This document shows positions 62,901 to 64,000 of a stretch of DNA of 64,000 bases, piece after piece; the stretch's first letter is position 1, and the number at the start of each line of letters is the position of its first letter. Origin of the DNA: Rikenellaceae bacterium (lineage in GTDB: Bacteria; Bacteroidota; Bacteroidia; Bacteroidales; Rikenellaceae); the NCBI GenBank assembly GCA_015059735.1, contig SUZX01000005.1, positions 1-64,000 on the forward strand, written 5' to 3'. The notes under the pieces are model-generated. The model did no database searches, was not told the origin of the DNA, and was given only the letters and a program-made list of their open reading frames with translations. The translations under genes and the position numbers were made by a program.

Positions 62901-64000
62901 AGCGGCCGCCGATTTGACGTTGCGAGGACAAGGACGTTCGGCAGATCTTTCGGGACGTATTCATGCCCGCGATCTGCGTACGATTGTAGATTTTACCCAA
63001 GTCCCTTATTCTATGCCGGAAGCCTTGATCGATGTTGTAGGCAACCGATTCCGTGCGAACAATGTACCGATTTTCGATGCCGAAAACAATCGGGGACGTT
63101 TTGATCTTGACTTGAATTTGGGACATTTATCCAATATTACTTACAATGTGCGTATAACTCCCGATAAGATGCTGGTTCTTAATACCACCGAGCAGGATAA
63201 CGATGCTTTCTATGGCAAGGTCTATGCTTCGGGTGTCGCGGATATACAGGGGGCCAAAGGTTATGTCGATATGAACATTACGGCCACAACTGCCGATCGT
63301 TCGTCGTTTTACATGCCGCTTTCCGGAAAATCGAATATCTCCAATGCCGATTTCGTCACGTTCAAACGTCCGGAAGTGATCGACACCTCTGCGGTACAGC
63401 AACGCAAGCAGTTCTTCGAACGTCGTCGCAATCGTAAAAGTCGTGCCAGCAGCCGTATGAATATCGGAATGAATCTTGATGTGAAACCCAACACCGATGT
63501 AGAATTGACGATTGCGGGCAATACGTTGCAGGCACGCGGAGAGGGACAACTCAACCTGCAAATCAAACCTCGGTCGAATATTTTTGAGATGTATGGCGAC
63601 TATACGATTAGCGAGGGTAGTTTCCTCTTCTCGTTACAGAATCTCATCAACCGCAAATTTGTCCTTAAACCCGAGTCGATGATTCAATGGACCGGATCAC
63701 CGGTCAATGCGTTGTTGGATATCGAGGCTGGCTATAAACTGAAAGCCTCGTTGCAGCCTTTGTTGCAGGGAACATCCGATCGTGTGGCAGTTGATCGCTC
63801 GGTTCCTGTTGAGTGTGTGATCTATTTGAAAGATCGGTTAACGACTCCGGATATTACGTTTGATGTGCGTGTTGCATCTTCCGACTCCGAAACGCAGGCA
63901 ATCATCGCCAATGCACTCAATACGCCGGAAACGGTCGATATGCAATTCCTCTATTTGCTTCTATTTAAGAGCTTCATGGCTGAAAACAGTGAATCATCGC
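59986..64000 (+). CDS. tamB: TamB-like translocation and assembly protein (3' end cut by window)
   Basis: The frame from ATG 59986 is open to the end of the window (over 1330 codons). An N-terminal membrane anchor (ILQKVCMVAVILLVILPLTV) is followed by long stretches of repeating beta-strand (AsmA/TamB type), with the start of the conserved DUF490 region near the end (NIFEMYGDYTISEGSFLFSL). It is probably a bridge that carries lipids between inner and outer membrane and helps outer-membrane protein assembly. Partial gene; stop and last residues not seen. Confidence 0.9.
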   Translation, partial: MRKGIKILQKVCMVAVILLVILPLTVSLLLHIPAVQNFAVRQLTHVVSRKLETRVAVRKVDIRVPGKVCVEGFYVEDYQHDTLLYADRVEAFITSIGVVGGGVGFSRAKISDAKLYLRETPEGVMNIKQVVSRLSNPNRPKKGNFRLSIHRAALENMTLHIERLKHRNPPYGIDFGNMQISEIVARVNDLEILGPNIAIDIQSFKAFERSGFRFDHLSGRFFLTTGCIGLENAVLATERSFLSIPSLVLAGDSWAHYKNFIGNVRIEGSVRNARLASDDVAYFSPKLRDWHILLNDLDLDMEGEVDRFIGRIRNVQINGATSFAATATIRGLPDIRKTWFDLTIPRLTTTAPAADQLTRAIARRSLPTNVVKTLSHSGNVDFSLRFKGLLSDFEAQLDARTRSGSVGCDVAMKPIRGGYSYLRGEVATRDLRLGELLGRQDIFGCTTLNGSINGIIGRNYSDARIRGDIAQLGIKGYVYDSIRFDGRLRNKLFDGEVVSRDKNLDFDFSGMVDLNDSIPRYDFLLNLHHADLIRLRINRRDSVSQLAARMTARGNGRTIDDLNGRVLITDAVYRYNDKTLHADSVLLRGVNSVDSKLLVLKSDFADVTFRSRTSYQKVFDYLRQSAANYLPMLERPEGISSERIQTASTVSDYSLLSVDIRKINPLIDAISSGLLIADGSSMRLHFNPADDRLSFRASSDYVERKNILATHLHINASNRGDSLEMYASAEDLYAGMLHLPRFSITGGASQGRMQFSSGFADTVRHISGLIGVRATLSDQLGSNGRSVDVRILPSHLINGDQTWQIFSRRIQIDTSQIVINRFRVINGQQQLQLDGVASRNTSDSLLLTLQRFNLAPVSQLVDRMGYSISGTTDGQALMTAVLGGGKIDADIRVDSLAVNGVYGPPLQLSTRWDLTRKRAGLSITDRNTQDTLIRGFYAPDTRRYYARMQVDSINMQLLDPLLSGVISDTQGTAAADLTLRGQGRSADLSGRIHARDLRTIVDFTQVPYSMPEALIDVVGNRFRANNVPIFDAENNRGRFDLDLNLGHLSNITYNVRITPDKMLVLNTTEQDNDAFYGKVYASGVADIQGAKGYVDMNITATTADRSSFYMPLSGKSNISNADFVTFKRPEVIDTSAVQQRKQFFERRRNRKSRASSRMNIGMNLDVKPNTDVELTIAGNTLQARGEGQLNLQIKPRSNIFEMYGDYTISEGSFLFSLQNLINRKFVLKPESMIQWTGSPVNALLDIEAGYKLKASLQPLLQGTSDRVAVDRSVPVECVIYLKDRLTTPDITFDVRVASSDSETQAIIANALNTPETVDMQFLYLLLFKSFMAENSESS

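Overview
The window is chromosomal DNA from a member of the Bacteroidota, most likely order Bacteroidales. The signs are a SusC/SusD pair driven by an ECF sigma factor and a FecR anti-sigma factor, fimbrillin-type lipoproteins, a seven-gene V-type ATPase operon, an SDR-type threonine dehydrogenase, and many promoters of the Bacteroidetes type (TTG, 19-23 bases, TAnnTTTG). A Rikenellaceae/Alistipes-like origin fits but is only an inference. No phage, insertion sequence, CRISPR array or rRNA gene was found.

Layout. 1-7.3 kb: a partial glutamine-amidotransferase-like protein, a metal-handling trio (Cys/His-rich exported protein, TonB-dependent receptor, HMA-domain protein) and a secreted six-hairpin glycosidase-like enzyme. 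7.4-13 kb (minus strand): DUF805 protein, RNase Y (rny), a 6S-like RNA, zapA with a coiled-coil partner, rimO and ftsY. 13-16 kb: a secreted protein, thiL and adk. 16.2-23.8 kb: V-type ATPase operon (E, DUF2764, A, B, D, I, K) whose K subunit keeps the sodium-binding residues. 23.9-32.7 kb (minus): glutaminyl cyclotransferase, metH, metF, M20 amidohydrolase and rnr, tightly packed. 32.8-38.2 kb (plus): tig, clpP, clpX, tkt.

38.3-40.1 kb: an ECF sigma factor with an overlapping small membrane protein and a Spy/CpxP-like protein, probably an envelope-stress module. 40.4-45.1 kb: tRNA-Gln, nucleoside transporter, YebC, tRNA-Thr, threonine dehydrogenase and an alpha/beta hydrolase. 45.3-58.7 kb (minus): the main accessory locus, read from its upstream end as M15 peptidase, fimbrillin/FISUMP lipoprotein, ECF sigma factor, FecR, SusC with STN domain, SusD, serine hydrolase lipoprotein, Tat-exported dipeptide epimerase and a second serine hydrolase. 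58.8-64 kb: tsaD, divergent from a partial tamB.

The 45-59 kb locus is the best candidate for something new. Its enzymes (L-Ala-D/L-Glu-type epimerase, two penicillin-binding-fold hydrolases and a nearby M15 peptidase) suggest uptake and processing of peptidoglycan-derived peptides rather than glycans. It also carries three C/G homopolymer tracts of 8-9 bases. One lies inside the fimbrillin reading frame, where loss or gain of one base gives an immediate stop. Another lies inside a 20-bp inverted repeat that ends at the start codon of the sigma factor. This looks like phase-variable surface expression, but it has not been demonstrated.
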